A stretch of 64,000 nucleotides of DNA from Spirosoma sp. 48-14 (GTDB taxonomy: Bacteria; Bacteroidota; Bacteroidia; Cytophagales; Spirosomataceae), in NCBI RefSeq assembly GCF_001898575.1, contig NZ_MKUD01000001.1, positions 428,448-492,447 on the forward strand, written 5' to 3'. The first letter of the stretch is position 1; the number at the start of each line of letters is the position of its first letter. Below are positions 1 to 9,310 of the stretch, in pieces. The notes under the pieces are model-generated. The model had not been told where the DNA came from, searched no databases, and was given only the letters and a program-made list of their open reading frames with translations. Position numbers and translations under genes: made by a program.

Positions 1-864
1 GTCGTTTTCGCCGTGTTGAATCAAAAAAGCCCGAATGCCTGTACTCGGTACATAGAGGTTCATCAGGTTCCGAAAATTGGCGTAGGGCATGCGTAAGTCG
101 TAGCGTACAAAGGAATGTTGAAATGGAATGTTGTAGGCAGCCCAGTAAGTTTGCTGCATATTGGTTCCGCCAAATCCGGCATTGTACATAAGCACAGGGA
201 CATTAAGTCGCTGTACCAGCGCATCGCCCATACGTCCCCAGAACCAGGGTACACTGGCGAAGGGAGAAAACCCACTGTTCAGTTGTAATTGGCTGAACAC
301 CATACCGGGTAGATAACGCGTATCGGCCGTGTTCAGATATTGCTGCTGATACACTGTCCCATTGTTATCGACTGGCACTACCGTTACCCGATCGTCATTC
401 GCTCCGCCAAGTGTAGGGCACATATTAACCCCATTCACGGTACAACCCGACCCCTGTGCGTTGGAATGCCCCATGATCGCAAATACTTCCCCCACCCCGA
501 AACGGTCTATGGAATCTGTAGCCACGACTACGCCACCACTCAACCCCCGAACATAAACGCTATACCATCCACCCCGCACCGTAAGTGTTCCGTTGAACTG
601 ACCATTCGTTGGATTGCTCTGGAGGGTTGTCCAGGCGGTCGTGGTCCCTTGTCCTGACGTGCGCGCAACAACCCGAGCCTCAATCGCATCAAGAGCCTGG
701 GTGTAGCTGCCGGCAATTTGTACCGAAGCCTGATTGGCATTGTTACGCTGTACTACTAACCGGCTAACCGGAAAGGTAATTTTGATCTGTGCAACTGACT
801 GAAATGCACCAAAAAACAAGAATACAAGGGTTACATAAACCGCCTTATCCGCCCGCCCCACCAT
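1..864 (-). CDS. SGNH-type / sialate O-acetylesterase-like exported esterase, 3' end cut by window edge
   Basis: The reading frame is open from an ATG at 864 to base 1 (288 codons), so the C-terminus lies outside the window. The N-terminus has a short basic stretch, a hydrophobic segment (VTLVFLFFGAF) and a cleavage-like SVAQ, so it is probably exported. About residue 135 there is GHSNAQG, which resembles the GQSN block with the nucleophilic serine of the sialate O-acetylesterase / carbohydrate esterase 6-like SGNH families. Further on are an NAGFGGTN block and a terminal QHGEND, which match the conserved Gly/Asn block and the start of the QGExD block of the same fold. The catalytic His is not visible. 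The natural substrate is probably an acetylated glycan, but this is inference from the family. An AT-rich 5' region precedes the start. Confidence 0.72.
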   Translation of the reverse strand, partial: MVGRADKAVYVTLVFLFFGAFQSVAQIKITFPVSRLVVQRNNANQASVQIAGSYTQALDAIEARVVARTSGQGTTTAWTTLQSNPTNGQFNGTLTVRGGWYSVYVRGLSGGVVVATDSIDRFGVGEVFAIMGHSNAQGSGCTVNGVNMCPTLGGANDDRVTVVPVDNNGTVYQQQYLNTADTRYLPGMVFSQLQLNSGFSPFASVPWFWGRMGDALVQRLNVPVLMYNAGFGGTNMQQTYWAAYNIPFQHSFVRYDLRMPYANFRNLMNLYVPSTGIRAFLIQHGEND

Positions 865-1180
865 AATGTGAACTCAAGTAAACTTTTATAAACTATATAT
901 CTCCTATTAGAATTATTTAGTGCAAAAATTATAGATATATTTTAAAAAATAAGCTGTAATAGTACAAAATATTTGCTATTAAATGATAAATATCTCATTA
1001 ATAACTAGTTATCCCTATATGTATATATAATTAGTATAGAATTAATACACATACCTTTCAATCAATATTAAGTTAATAAAATTAAGAATATACATACTAA
1101 TACATAAATTAGGTTAAATCTTCAATCTTTCATCCATTTCCCCAGGCTGTCCGCTCGCTGATTAAGAGTAAGCCATATAA
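865..1180. other. AT-rich gene-free stretch upstream of the esterase
   Basis: About 320 bases of strikingly AT-rich DNA with no convincing reading frame. It separates the esterase start from the terminator of the molybdopterin oxidoreductase and probably carries the esterase promoter. I found no perfect TTTG / TAnnTTTG pair and no tRNA. Confidence 0.5.
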
Positions 1181-1205
1181 AAAAAGGGGCAACAATGCCC
1201 CTTTT
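1181..1205 (-). terminator. Rho-independent terminator of the molybdopterin oxidoreductase gene
   Basis: The arms AAAAAGGGGC and GCCCCTTTT flank the loop AACAAT. Read on the minus strand the GC stem is followed by a run of T. It lies 53 bases downstream of the minus-strand stop at 1258. It is nearly symmetrical, so it could work in both directions. Confidence 0.75.
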
Positions 1206-1257
1206 CAACCTGCTTTCCAGACAAATTTATCGGATTATCAATAAGCCAGATAAAGAC

Positions 1258-3594
1258 TTAGCCTGCTGGTGTTATCGTAATAAGAATCGATTTTGAGGTT
1301 GGCGTATTACTTTTCTCCGCTGTTGAATCGATTGGTATCAGAACATTTGTTTCGGGAAAATAGGCGGCTGTACAGCCACGCGGAATATTGTAAGGCACTA
1401 CTATAAACCGGTGGGCCGTCCGTGTTCTGCCATTAAAATGACTATGTAAATCCACAATCTGCTTTTCGTGCAGGCCCAGATTAGTCATGTCATTAGCATT
1501 CATAAACACAACCCGCCGTTCGTTATGGATACCCCGATACCGATCATCATAGCCATAAATGGTTGTATTGAACTGGTCGTGGCTACGAATGGTCATGAGT
1601 ATCAGTTCGCCGGGTTGTAGCTCATGATGCATAGGTGTATTGATGGTGAAATGTGCTTTTCCATCGGGCGTTTTGAATTCCCGGACCCGTGGGCCGTTCG
1701 GAAGGTAAAATCCCCCTGCCTGACGCACTTTCGTATTATACTGGTCAAAACCTGGCACAACCTTTTCGATCAGATCACGGATAAGGTCATAGTTGCCAAC
1801 CAGTGCATCCCAATTAATACTGGGTCGAACCATCGAATCGCCCGATGCACGCGGATTGTTGCTCAGCGTTGCTTTTGCCAGTTCGGCAATGATCGCCACC
1901 TCACTTTTCAATGTCGACACTACCGGATCGACCACACCATGCGACTGAGCTACCACGCCGGTTGTACTTTCACAACTGACAAATTGCTCACCGGATGCCT
2001 GCCTGTCGCGATCTGTACGACCCAGACAGGGCAGAATCAGCGCGGTTTCGCCATGAATAAGATGGCTCCGGTTCAGCTTGGTCGATACATGAACGGTCAG
2101 TTTGCATTTTTTTAAGGCTTCAGCCGTATAATCCGTGTCGGATACGGCCATGGAAAAATTACCACCCAACGCAAAAAACACCTTGGCTTTCCCTTCATGC
2201 ATTGCCTGAACGGCCTTCACTACGTCGTAGCCGTGTTCGCGAGGTGGTGCAAAGTTGAACGTGTTTTTGAGTGCATCCAGAAACTCAGGTTTGGGTTTTT
2301 CCCAGATACCCATCGTCCGGTCGCCCTGTACATTACTATGCCCACGAATTGGGCTCGCTCCTCCCCCCTCGATCCCAATACTTCCTTTCAGCAGGAGCAG
2401 GTTGATGACTTCGTTGATCGTTTGTACAGAATTGCGGTGCTGCGTCAGGCCCATTGCCCAGCAAATAATGAGCTTGCGTGTATGCTTGAACAGGTCGACG
2501 GCCTCCTGAATCTGGGCGATTGTTAGCCCACACTGAGCCGCTAAATCCGATAACTCAAACTGATCCAGACCCTTCACAAAGTCTTCGTAACCTGCTGTGT
2601 ATGTCTCAATGAACGACTTATCCAGAACCTTACCAGGCTGCCCCCCCGCTGCGCTTTTCTTCTCCTCTTCTAGCAGAATTTTACACATCGCTTTCAGTAG
2701 GGCCATATCGGAATTAATGCGCACCTGTAGGAATAAATCCGCCATTTTTTCGCCCCCGAGCAGTACATCCCGTGGGCTCTGTGGGTTTCGAAAACCCAGT
2801 AACCCGGCTTCGTGCAACGGATTGACCGCAATAATTTTGGCTCCATTTCGCTTGGCCTGCTCCAGCGGGGTTAGCATCCGTGGTGCATTTGTTCCGGGAT
2901 TCTGGCCCATGATCATGATCACATCGGCCTTTTCATAATCTTCATATGTCACCGATGCTTTCCCTAATCCAATAGACTCTGCCAGTGCCACACTGGTCGA
3001 CTCGTGGCACATATTAGAGCAGTCGGGCAGGTTGTTGGTGCCATACATCCGCACGAAAAGCTGGTACAGAAAAGCGGCTTCATTACTGGTTCGGCCCGAT
3101 GTATAGAATACCGCTTCGTTGGGCGACTCCAGCGCGTTGAGCTGATCCGCAATCAGTCTGAAGGCATCCTCCCAGCCAATGGCTTCGTAGTGCTGCGCTC
3201 CCGGCCGTAAAATCATAGGTTGAGTCAGGCGTCCCTGCTGGCTCAGCCACAAATCGGTTTTCTGCAGTAAGTCCGCTATGGTATACCGCTGAAACAATAC
3301 GGGCGAAGCCGTATGTTTATTCATGACTTCCTCGGCTACCGCTTTAGCCCCACTTTCGCAATATTCAGCAATCGGAGATCGGTGACCATCGGGGTCAGGC
3401 CAGGCACAGGACGGACAATCGAAGCCATTTTTCTGATTCATGTTGACGAGCGCTTTCCAGCCCCGCGCCAGATCGGCCCCCTCAAAAACGTGTTTGAATG
3501 ACTGAATAACAGCCGGTATGCCAGCCGCTTCGTCGTAAGGCTTCGTGACATCAAGCTGGCCGGTAAGTTCTTCGGGGGGCGTATTGGGATTCAT
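1258..3594 (-). CDS. YdeP/FdhF-type molybdopterin-dependent oxidoreductase alpha subunit
   Basis: A 778-residue cytoplasmic protein of the formate-dehydrogenase-like molybdopterin family, close in length and N-terminal signature to E. coli YdeP. The N-terminus carries C60-x2-C63 in DCPSCAWPDP and a third Cys at about 79, consistent with an iron-sulfur site. The block NMCHESTS near residue 195 holds the Cys expected to ligate molybdenum. IMGQNPGTNAPRML and the later INLLLLKGSIG are typical molybdopterin-binding segments, and the C-terminal ~150 residues form the usual dinucleotide-binding domain. There is no Tat signal. The true substrate is unknown; formate is only one possibility. fdhD lies about 2 kb away on the same strand, which fits since FdhD activates such enzymes. 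A strong terminator follows the gene. Confidence 0.87.
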   Translation of the reverse strand: MNPNTPPEELTGQLDVTKPYDEAAGIPAVIQSFKHVFEGADLARGWKALVNMNQKNGFDCPSCAWPDPDGHRSPIAEYCESGAKAVAEEVMNKHTASPVLFQRYTIADLLQKTDLWLSQQGRLTQPMILRPGAQHYEAIGWEDAFRLIADQLNALESPNEAVFYTSGRTSNEAAFLYQLFVRMYGTNNLPDCSNMCHESTSVALAESIGLGKASVTYEDYEKADVIMIMGQNPGTNAPRMLTPLEQAKRNGAKIIAVNPLHEAGLLGFRNPQSPRDVLLGGEKMADLFLQVRINSDMALLKAMCKILLEEEKKSAAGGQPGKVLDKSFIETYTAGYEDFVKGLDQFELSDLAAQCGLTIAQIQEAVDLFKHTRKLIICWAMGLTQHRNSVQTINEVINLLLLKGSIGIEGGGASPIRGHSNVQGDRTMGIWEKPKPEFLDALKNTFNFAPPREHGYDVVKAVQAMHEGKAKVFFALGGNFSMAVSDTDYTAEALKKCKLTVHVSTKLNRSHLIHGETALILPCLGRTDRDRQASGEQFVSCESTTGVVAQSHGVVDPVVSTLKSEVAIIAELAKATLSNNPRASGDSMVRPSINWDALVGNYDLIRDLIEKVVPGFDQYNTKVRQAGGFYLPNGPRVREFKTPDGKAHFTINTPMHHELQPGELILMTIRSHDQFNTTIYGYDDRYRGIHNERRVVFMNANDMTNLGLHEKQIVDLHSHFNGRTRTAHRFIVVPYNIPRGCTAAYFPETNVLIPIDSTAEKSNTPTSKSILITITPAG

Positions 3595-3640
3595 AAATCA
3601 GCTCAGAAAGAGTGGTAAGCGTTTAGGGTTAATAAAGTAA

Positions 3641-4723
3641 TCAGGAAGCAACCAGACCAATAGCTATGGAATGCTTCTTGGCATCGGCGCTGTGTGCAAA
3701 ATAACAATAGGGAATTTCCAATGCCTCAATTCGTTTTAATATCGCTTCGGTTTTAGGTTTATTTTTTGCCTGTACCTGACGAATGTACACACAACGAACC
3801 TGATGGGGAAAATGCTCAGCCACCGACGCGTAAATCGTTGGATCTTCCTGAGTATCGTCGCCCAGCAGCACAAACTGTTGATGCGGATACATTTCCAGAA
3901 TCCGTACAATCCGCATAAATTTCGTCATGTGCTTGCCCTGTCCCGTTTTCCATACCTCAGCCAGTTGCTTGAGCGGACTCAACAGGTACACACCACTGGG
4001 CAACCCATTTTTTTTCGAAAAATCGATAATATAATCGTACAGATTCCACTCGCTACTCGACACGTAGAAAAATGCATTCGTTGCTCCAGGACCGCTGTTA
4101 GCTTGAGCCAGTAATTTATAATGGGCTACTACCCCTTCGAAGGGCGCTCGGGTATGGGCGTTCTTGGTAATGAGCACCTTCAGACGCTTCAGCAAATTGG
4201 CTGAGTGCGATATCAGGAAGGTATCATCAATATCCGAGATACAGCCAAATGGGGTCGAGTCAGGAACTAGTACCTGACCCTCTCCTTCGATAGAGGTATC
4301 GCCGATTAGCAGCTTTACGTCAACTTTGTGCCAACCCGATGCAATGGATTTATCCAATGGTATATCGACCCGAAAATACCCATCTGTGTCAGACTGTGTC
4401 TGAACCAAATGCCCATCGAAGGCGACCTCAAGAGTAACTTTCGGATAGGGTCGAACCAGAAACAGTCGAATCAGGCCAAACAAGTTGACCAAAAGACTGT
4501 TGCGATACTGGACACGGGGCAGCGCACCACGCTTTAGCGCACTTCCGTGAATGGTTAATCGCTGTGCATTGCCAAAACTACGGTAAACCTTCACCATAGG
4601 CTGGTCCGTTAAGCGTAACCACGATAAAATATGACCTTTCAGCTTACCCTTAAGGTTTAAATTTTGTTTAGGTATAAATTGAACTTGCGTGACTTCCATA
4701 GCGCATCCATCAGCACATCCCAT
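3641..4723 (-). CDS. App1-type phosphatase (DUF2183 catalytic domain)
   Basis: A 360-residue protein. The second half is the App1/DUF2183 haloacid-dehalogenase-like domain: CISDIDDTFL at about 161-170 contains the DxDxT nucleophile motif (D164, D166), and VLLGDDTQEDP further on is the acidic Mg-binding block. The first half holds a beta-rich region with YFRVDIPLD typical of the family N-terminus. In yeast, App1 dephosphorylates phosphatidate to diacylglycerol; the same reaction here is inferred from the family. No signal peptide. The gene diverges from the lipid-kinase-like gene with only 25 bases between the two starts, so the two promoters must overlap. An internal ATG at codon 9 is an alternative start. 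Confidence 0.8.
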   Translation of the reverse strand: MGCADGCAMEVTQVQFIPKQNLNLKGKLKGHILSWLRLTDQPMVKVYRSFGNAQRLTIHGSALKRGALPRVQYRNSLLVNLFGLIRLFLVRPYPKVTLEVAFDGHLVQTQSDTDGYFRVDIPLDKSIASGWHKVDVKLLIGDTSIEGEGQVLVPDSTPFGCISDIDDTFLISHSANLLKRLKVLITKNAHTRAPFEGVVAHYKLLAQANSGPGATNAFFYVSSSEWNLYDYIIDFSKKNGLPSGVYLLSPLKQLAEVWKTGQGKHMTKFMRIVRILEMYPHQQFVLLGDDTQEDPTIYASVAEHFPHQVRCVYIRQVQAKNKPKTEAILKRIEALEIPYCYFAHSADAKKHSIAIGLVAS

Positions 4724-4748
4724 CTATAACTCATAATTTACGAAGAAG

Positions 4749-5624
4749 TTGACTTTTTTATTCATAATTAATCCCGTTTCGGGTGGTCATGACAAGTCTG
4801 ACTGGGAACAGCGCATCGATACGTTCTTTGCCGACCAGCCTTATACCGTTCACCGCTGCTATCTCGATGGCAAGACCGATTCAGAAACCATTCAGAAACA
4901 GCTTAGCCAATGCAAGCCCGATCGGGTAGTGGCTGTTGGTGGTGATGGAACCATTAAACTCGTAGCTGAACAACTGATCAGCAATCCCATACCGTTGGGC
5001 ATCCTGCCGGGGGGGTCGGCGAACGGTATGGCTCGCGAGCTGGGTATACCAACCGACCTACAGAAAAGTCTGGAGTTATTGGTCGATGGGAAGCCCAAAC
5101 CCATCGATGTCATCTCGATCAATGACGACGACATTTGTTTACACCTGAGCGATATTGGCCTAAATGCGCACATCGTAAAATATTACGAACAGAACAATCT
5201 GCGTGGCAAACTGGGCTATCTCCGTAGTGTGCTGAACGTGTTGCGTAAACATCGTCTACTCCGGCTGGAAATTAAGACCGACGACGAATGTGTACAGCGG
5301 GTTGCCTTTATGGTCGTGCTGGCCAACGCCCGTATGTACGGTACAGGAGCCGTCATAAATCCAGATGGAGACCCTTCTGACGGAAAATTTGAAGTTGTTA
5401 TTTTCCGACGGTTATCGTTCGGCGAAATCCTGAAATTGTTCTGGCGATTCCAGCCCTTCGACCCGAAAAAGATTGAGATTTACCCGGCTACATCCGTCAC
5501 CATCGAAACCCACAAACGTGCTTATTTTCAGATCGATGGCGAATACCGGGGTCGCATTACCAAACTCGCTGCCCAGATCAAACCCGCTGCTCTGTCGGTG
5601 ATTTTACCGGACGACAAAAATTGA
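4749..5624 (+). CDS. Diacylglycerol kinase-like lipid kinase (DAGK catalytic domain, YegS/BmrU type)
   Basis: A 291-residue protein. FIINPVSGG lies at residues 5-13, AVGGDGTIK at 62-70 (the GGDGT ATP-binding loop) and LGILPGGSANGMAREL at 83-98. All three are family signatures and show the domain is complete. The start must be the TTG at 4749: an in-frame TAA lies at 4734-4736, the next Met is in the catalytic core, and the family motif begins five residues after the TTG. A purine-rich AAGAAG sits just upstream. Family members phosphorylate diacylglycerol or a related lipid. The divergent neighbour is an App1-type phosphatase expected to do the reverse reaction. The stop codon TGA is formed by the first bases of a palindromic repeat. 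Confidence 0.87.
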   Translation: MTFLFIINPVSGGHDKSDWEQRIDTFFADQPYTVHRCYLDGKTDSETIQKQLSQCKPDRVVAVGGDGTIKLVAEQLISNPIPLGILPGGSANGMARELGIPTDLQKSLELLVDGKPKPIDVISINDDDICLHLSDIGLNAHIVKYYEQNNLRGKLGYLRSVLNVLRKHRLLRLEIKTDDECVQRVAFMVVLANARMYGTGAVINPDGDPSDGKFEVVIFRRLSFGEILKLFWRFQPFDPKKIEIYPATSVTIETHKRAYFQIDGEYRGRITKLAAQIKPAALSVILPDDKN

Positions 5625-5690
5625 GTGATTGAGCGAATGAGTGATTGCGTGAAATGCTACCGCAAGCTATTCTTCACTCAATCACTCAAT
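5622..5690. repeat. GAGYGAAW-type palindromic repeat between convergent stop codons (copy 1)
   Basis: The left arm reads as 8-mers GAGTGATT, GAGCGAAT, GAGTGATT, GCGTGAAA. The right arm is the inverse, reading GAGTGATT, GAGTGAAG on the minus strand. Both flanking genes use a TGA from the arm (5622-5624 plus strand, 5686-5688 minus strand). Five further copies lie at 33986, 50751, 62173, 62641 and 63888. It may fold as a bidirectional terminator, although no strong T-run follows. Confidence 0.75.
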
Positions 5691-6519
5691 TCCGAACCCG
5701 GTCGGGCTGGCTGTAGAGGTTAAATCGTTCATCGCGGACGAAACCAGCCAGGGTGATGTTTGCTTCCTGTGTCATTTGAACGGCCAGACTTGATGGTGCG
5801 CCCACAGCTGCCAATAACGGAACACCAGCCATCCAGCTTTTCTGGACCAGTTCGACGCCGACCCGGCCACTTAGGAAAATGCCATATTGATGCAGTGGAA
5901 GCCAGTTCTGCCAGAAAGCGGCCCCTATCAGTTTATCCAGTGCATTATGCCGACCAATATCCTCACGAACCAGCAGCAACTTCCCCTGTGCATCGAAGAG
6001 GGCAGCCGCATGAATACCGCCCGTGTAGGCATAGGCTCGCTGCGTTTCTCGAACATGATCGGGTAAGGCGTGAAGTATAGATGGCTCTATCGAAAAATCC
6101 GTTTCTACTGGCCCAGGTGTAAGCGCTCGTATGGCATCGATGGTAGTTTTGCCACACAAACCGCAACTAGCCGATGCCATTGTACTCCGCTCCAGTCGTG
6201 ACCAGTCGATGGTTACTTCGGGCTGGAGTTCAACACGGATTACATTCCCTTCCTTATTAACATCCTGCACACAATGGCGACAAGAGACAATGTCGTTCGG
6301 TGAGTGAATAATACCTTCGGTAAACAGAAAGCCCATTGCCAGTTCGGCGTCGTGGCCGGGTGTTCGCATGGTCACGGCCAATGACCGTTGCTGGCGATCA
6401 GCAATCGGGCCGAAACCCAGCCGTATTTCCAGTGGTTCTTCTACAGCCAGCAAATCCGGCTTTTCGATGACAGTCTGACCAGAAACGTTTCGAACAGTTG
6501 TAGGAGCAACAAGCGACAT
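5686..6519 (-). CDS. fdhD: FdhD sulfurtransferase for molybdoenzyme maturation
   Basis: A 277-residue cytoplasmic protein of the FdhD/NarQ family. Recognisable blocks are RTPGHDAELAMGFLFTEGII, SASCGLCGKTTID (the CxxC pair that carries sulfur in E. coli FdhD), TGGIHAAALFD, VREDIGRHNALDKLIG and SGRVGVELVQK. Length is normal for the family. FdhD takes sulfur from the cysteine desulfurase IscS and passes it to the molybdenum cofactor of formate dehydrogenase-like enzymes. The YdeP-type enzyme at 1258-3594 is the obvious client, although the two genes are separated by the App1/DAGK pair. The gene ends on a TGA supplied by the palindrome it shares with the convergent DAGK gene. Confidence 0.94.
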   Translation of the reverse strand: MSLVAPTTVRNVSGQTVIEKPDLLAVEEPLEIRLGFGPIADRQQRSLAVTMRTPGHDAELAMGFLFTEGIIHSPNDIVSCRHCVQDVNKEGNVIRVELQPEVTIDWSRLERSTMASASCGLCGKTTIDAIRALTPGPVETDFSIEPSILHALPDHVRETQRAYAYTGGIHAAALFDAQGKLLLVREDIGRHNALDKLIGAAFWQNWLPLHQYGIFLSGRVGVELVQKSWMAGVPLLAAVGAPSSLAVQMTQEANITLAGFVRDERFNLYSQPDRVRN

Positions 6520-6616
6520 GCGTGTAATTATTTAGGAAACAACACGCGATACAAACAGAAAGTTATTGTCTGTTTACCGTTTCATAGTTCAAATTAGCAC
6601 CCACATCATACACGTT

Positions 6617-9190
6617 CTAAAAGCTAATCGTTGCGGAGGCTTTCAAGGCAAAGGAGTTCAGAGGGATACCATTTGGGCCGTCATCCAAATAATTCAGCCG
6701 GTGAATAGCCTGAATACGAATCAGTTTAAAAATATTGTCGATCCCATAACCTACCTCCATATATGGGATAGCCTTGTCGAGTGCCCCGAAATAAATAGGT
6801 CTTATGCCATCGGGCAATGGTTTTCTACTGGCTACTGCCTGATTTTCGTCCGATAAGCTTCCCCAGAGGGCATCCACATTAGCGATCAATCGCCAGTTAA
6901 ACTTACGAATGCCGGGTAATCGATTAAACAAAAGCCCCTCGAACCGGTGCTGTATATGAACGGCCACAAATCGATCGCTCACAAACTCGTAAAACTGCAT
7001 TCGGTTAAACGTATTGGTCGTCAACAAAGGCGTGGGATTACCGATGTGTGGAAACAACATGGGTGCTGGCATCACATTGGGCGTATAGCCTGCAGACAGT
7101 AAATAGGTCATCCGGCCAAGTGGGCCCACACGAAGCGATTGCTGTGCCCGCAAGGTTAGCCGGTGATAATTGTATTCGCCACCCAACGATTTCAGACCAC
7201 GCGTGTAACGAATTGTAAGCACGGGAGCCCGTTTGGTTCCAAGCGTGAGCCGCTCGTTACCGTCCATAATGTATTTTTCTTTCCGGGCCAGCCGTGCTTC
7301 AATCGACCAGTAGGCATCATCAATATCGGATCGTAACTGCGACTGCTCCCCCAGCTCAGGATTAAGCCGGTAATGAAACGGGAATAAGGGGTTAAAGGTC
7401 CGGGTACCTACCATAGCCGTCAGAAGAATCCCTTTGACAGGCTCTGTTTTAAAGAAAAATTCCTTCTGATAACTTTCGTAACCACCCCGATACCGGCCAA
7501 ATCGGCTCAATGCATAAAACATACGGTTACCGCCAATAAGCTCGGGGGTAAGACCAAGCCGTTCCAGATCGTAGGAAATCCGTGCTCCAGCCACCGTCCA
7601 GTGCTGCCGCGAAAACAGATAATCGATTTCGGCTCCGTATTTAAACTTGTTGTCCAGCGTTCCATAGGCCAGATAGCCCCGCAATATCCAGTTTCGACTG
7701 AACTGCTCATTGGTCCGAAAGCCCACACGCGTCCGCAAACCTTCTACACTATTAATAGCAAAGAGGTATGGATACGGCCCCAGATCGACCCCACCCAGTT
7801 TATAAAAACCCGTAACCAGAATTTGTCCAACCGCTTCAGCTTTTTTCACCGCTGGAACAGCCCGTAGTTTATCGATCATGTCACGGGTTTTCTGGTCTTC
7901 CTTATTAAGCGAATCCGACCCGGCGAGGTTTTTCTGTACCGAACTCCAGAAGGCCTCATTCTGGGTAGCTACGGTATCGCTCGGTTCAATGGCCTGCTCA
8001 TAAAATGATGGCTGCCTCGGTCGGTTCACCACAATATTGCTATTACGAAGCGTAACCTGCGCTCGCAAACCCAGTGATTGCTTCCCAACTCCGGTCAGGT
8101 TAGCCGATAGACGAATGCTCACGGGTAGCCAGCCTGCTGTACCTGCGGCTCCTGCTGTTGAATCGGTAGTCGATTCCAGTTCCTGCTCAATGGTGAGCGA
8201 ACGCACGTAATTCAGGTTAGCCGCATTGCCAATTTTGGTCTCGATCTGGCAAAGGGCAAACGTAGTGGTGTCGATCCAGGCTTTTCCAGTGAATACAAGA
8301 TCCTCGGGCCGTTTAGGATCAAACTGAATTTCGTAACAAATATGATCGCCAATCTGGGTCGTATCGGCCAGGAAAAATTCGTACCAGTTTTTCCAGTTAT
8401 CGCCAATGGGAGAGGCAAAGTCCTTTCCCAGAATTGGGATGTAGTTGTCGTAGAAGTTCTGACTAACCAGGTTTGTTCCACCCAGCAACTGGGAACTTAG
8501 CCCGGCATCGTCGACCGCTACGCCTTTGATGCGGGTTTTCCGAATGTCCTCCCGTTTACGTTCAGGTGCGGTTCTGAAATAATAACGCGATACCGATTCA
8601 GACGCCAGAAGCGGTAGTAGTTTATGCCCCTCATCGTCCATAATGGAGTCGTGCTGGCTCATGGCCTGGTTAATCCGTTTGATGAGCGGATTCCGACGCA
8701 TCCGATCCGAGACATGACTCAGCGCGATTTCGGTCTTTACGTAGCTATCGTATTCATAAGCGGCCAGGCGTTTGCGGTCGTTGAGGGTACGATTTTTACG
8801 TACCTGACGAAGAACACGCCAGGCCGGATTTTCACCCGCTTTAACGGTTACTTCCTGCAAAGCCGTTCCGGCTGATTGCAACTTAAAATCAACAGCCTGC
8901 GATGCACGCTCCGGATTGATAGCCAATCGCAGCGTTTTATAGCCCATCGAGCTAACCGCCATCGAATCTGTCAAGAGTTTAGCGACTAATGTGTATCGAC
9001 CTTTTTCGTCTGTCAGCGTACCTACCCGACGCCCCACTAGCGAGACACTGGCAAAAGGAATCGGCTCGCCCGTATGCGAATCTGTAACAAGACCTGTAAC
9101 AGTAAAATTAGTCTGCGCTTTTACCACGCTACAGGTACTGGCAAGGATAAGGCAGGAAAAGAAAAAGAGTAGACGTTGCAGACGTTCCAT
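6617..9190 (-). CDS. DUF5686 outer-membrane protein with N-terminal carboxypeptidase-regulatory-like domain
   Basis: An 857-residue exported protein. The N-terminus has a signal peptide (LQRLLFFFSCLILAS...VKAQ). Residues about 28-100 are a carboxypeptidase-D regulatory-like beta-sandwich (VTGLVTDSHTGEPIPFASVSL, GTLTDEKGRYTL). The rest is the long DUF5686 region, rich in alternating Tyr/Arg beta-strands and ending in aromatic ISF, which suggests an outer-membrane beta-barrel. This two-part architecture is standard in Bacteroidota; its molecular function is not established. It is upstream of and on the same strand as fdhD with a 97-base gap, so cotranscription is possible but there is no functional reason to expect it. 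Confidence 0.85.
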   Translation of the reverse strand: MERLQRLLFFFSCLILASTCSVVKAQTNFTVTGLVTDSHTGEPIPFASVSLVGRRVGTLTDEKGRYTLVAKLLTDSMAVSSMGYKTLRLAINPERASQAVDFKLQSAGTALQEVTVKAGENPAWRVLRQVRKNRTLNDRKRLAAYEYDSYVKTEIALSHVSDRMRRNPLIKRINQAMSQHDSIMDDEGHKLLPLLASESVSRYYFRTAPERKREDIRKTRIKGVAVDDAGLSSQLLGGTNLVSQNFYDNYIPILGKDFASPIGDNWKNWYEFFLADTTQIGDHICYEIQFDPKRPEDLVFTGKAWIDTTTFALCQIETKIGNAANLNYVRSLTIEQELESTTDSTAGAAGTAGWLPVSIRLSANLTGVGKQSLGLRAQVTLRNSNIVVNRPRQPSFYEQAIEPSDTVATQNEAFWSSVQKNLAGSDSLNKEDQKTRDMIDKLRAVPAVKKAEAVGQILVTGFYKLGGVDLGPYPYLFAINSVEGLRTRVGFRTNEQFSRNWILRGYLAYGTLDNKFKYGAEIDYLFSRQHWTVAGARISYDLERLGLTPELIGGNRMFYALSRFGRYRGGYESYQKEFFFKTEPVKGILLTAMVGTRTFNPLFPFHYRLNPELGEQSQLRSDIDDAYWSIEARLARKEKYIMDGNERLTLGTKRAPVLTIRYTRGLKSLGGEYNYHRLTLRAQQSLRVGPLGRMTYLLSAGYTPNVMPAPMLFPHIGNPTPLLTTNTFNRMQFYEFVSDRFVAVHIQHRFEGLLFNRLPGIRKFNWRLIANVDALWGSLSDENQAVASRKPLPDGIRPIYFGALDKAIPYMEVGYGIDNIFKLIRIQAIHRLNYLDDGPNGIPLNSFALKASATISF

Positions 9191-9310
9191 AGATTAAATT
9201 ACGGTCTGCCAAGTTACAAAAAACTTGCCAATACTTAAGTAGAAAGCACTAGAAGAAACTATAAATAAATGCCTATCTGTCAATACTTTATTCGATAGTG
9301 TCACATACTA

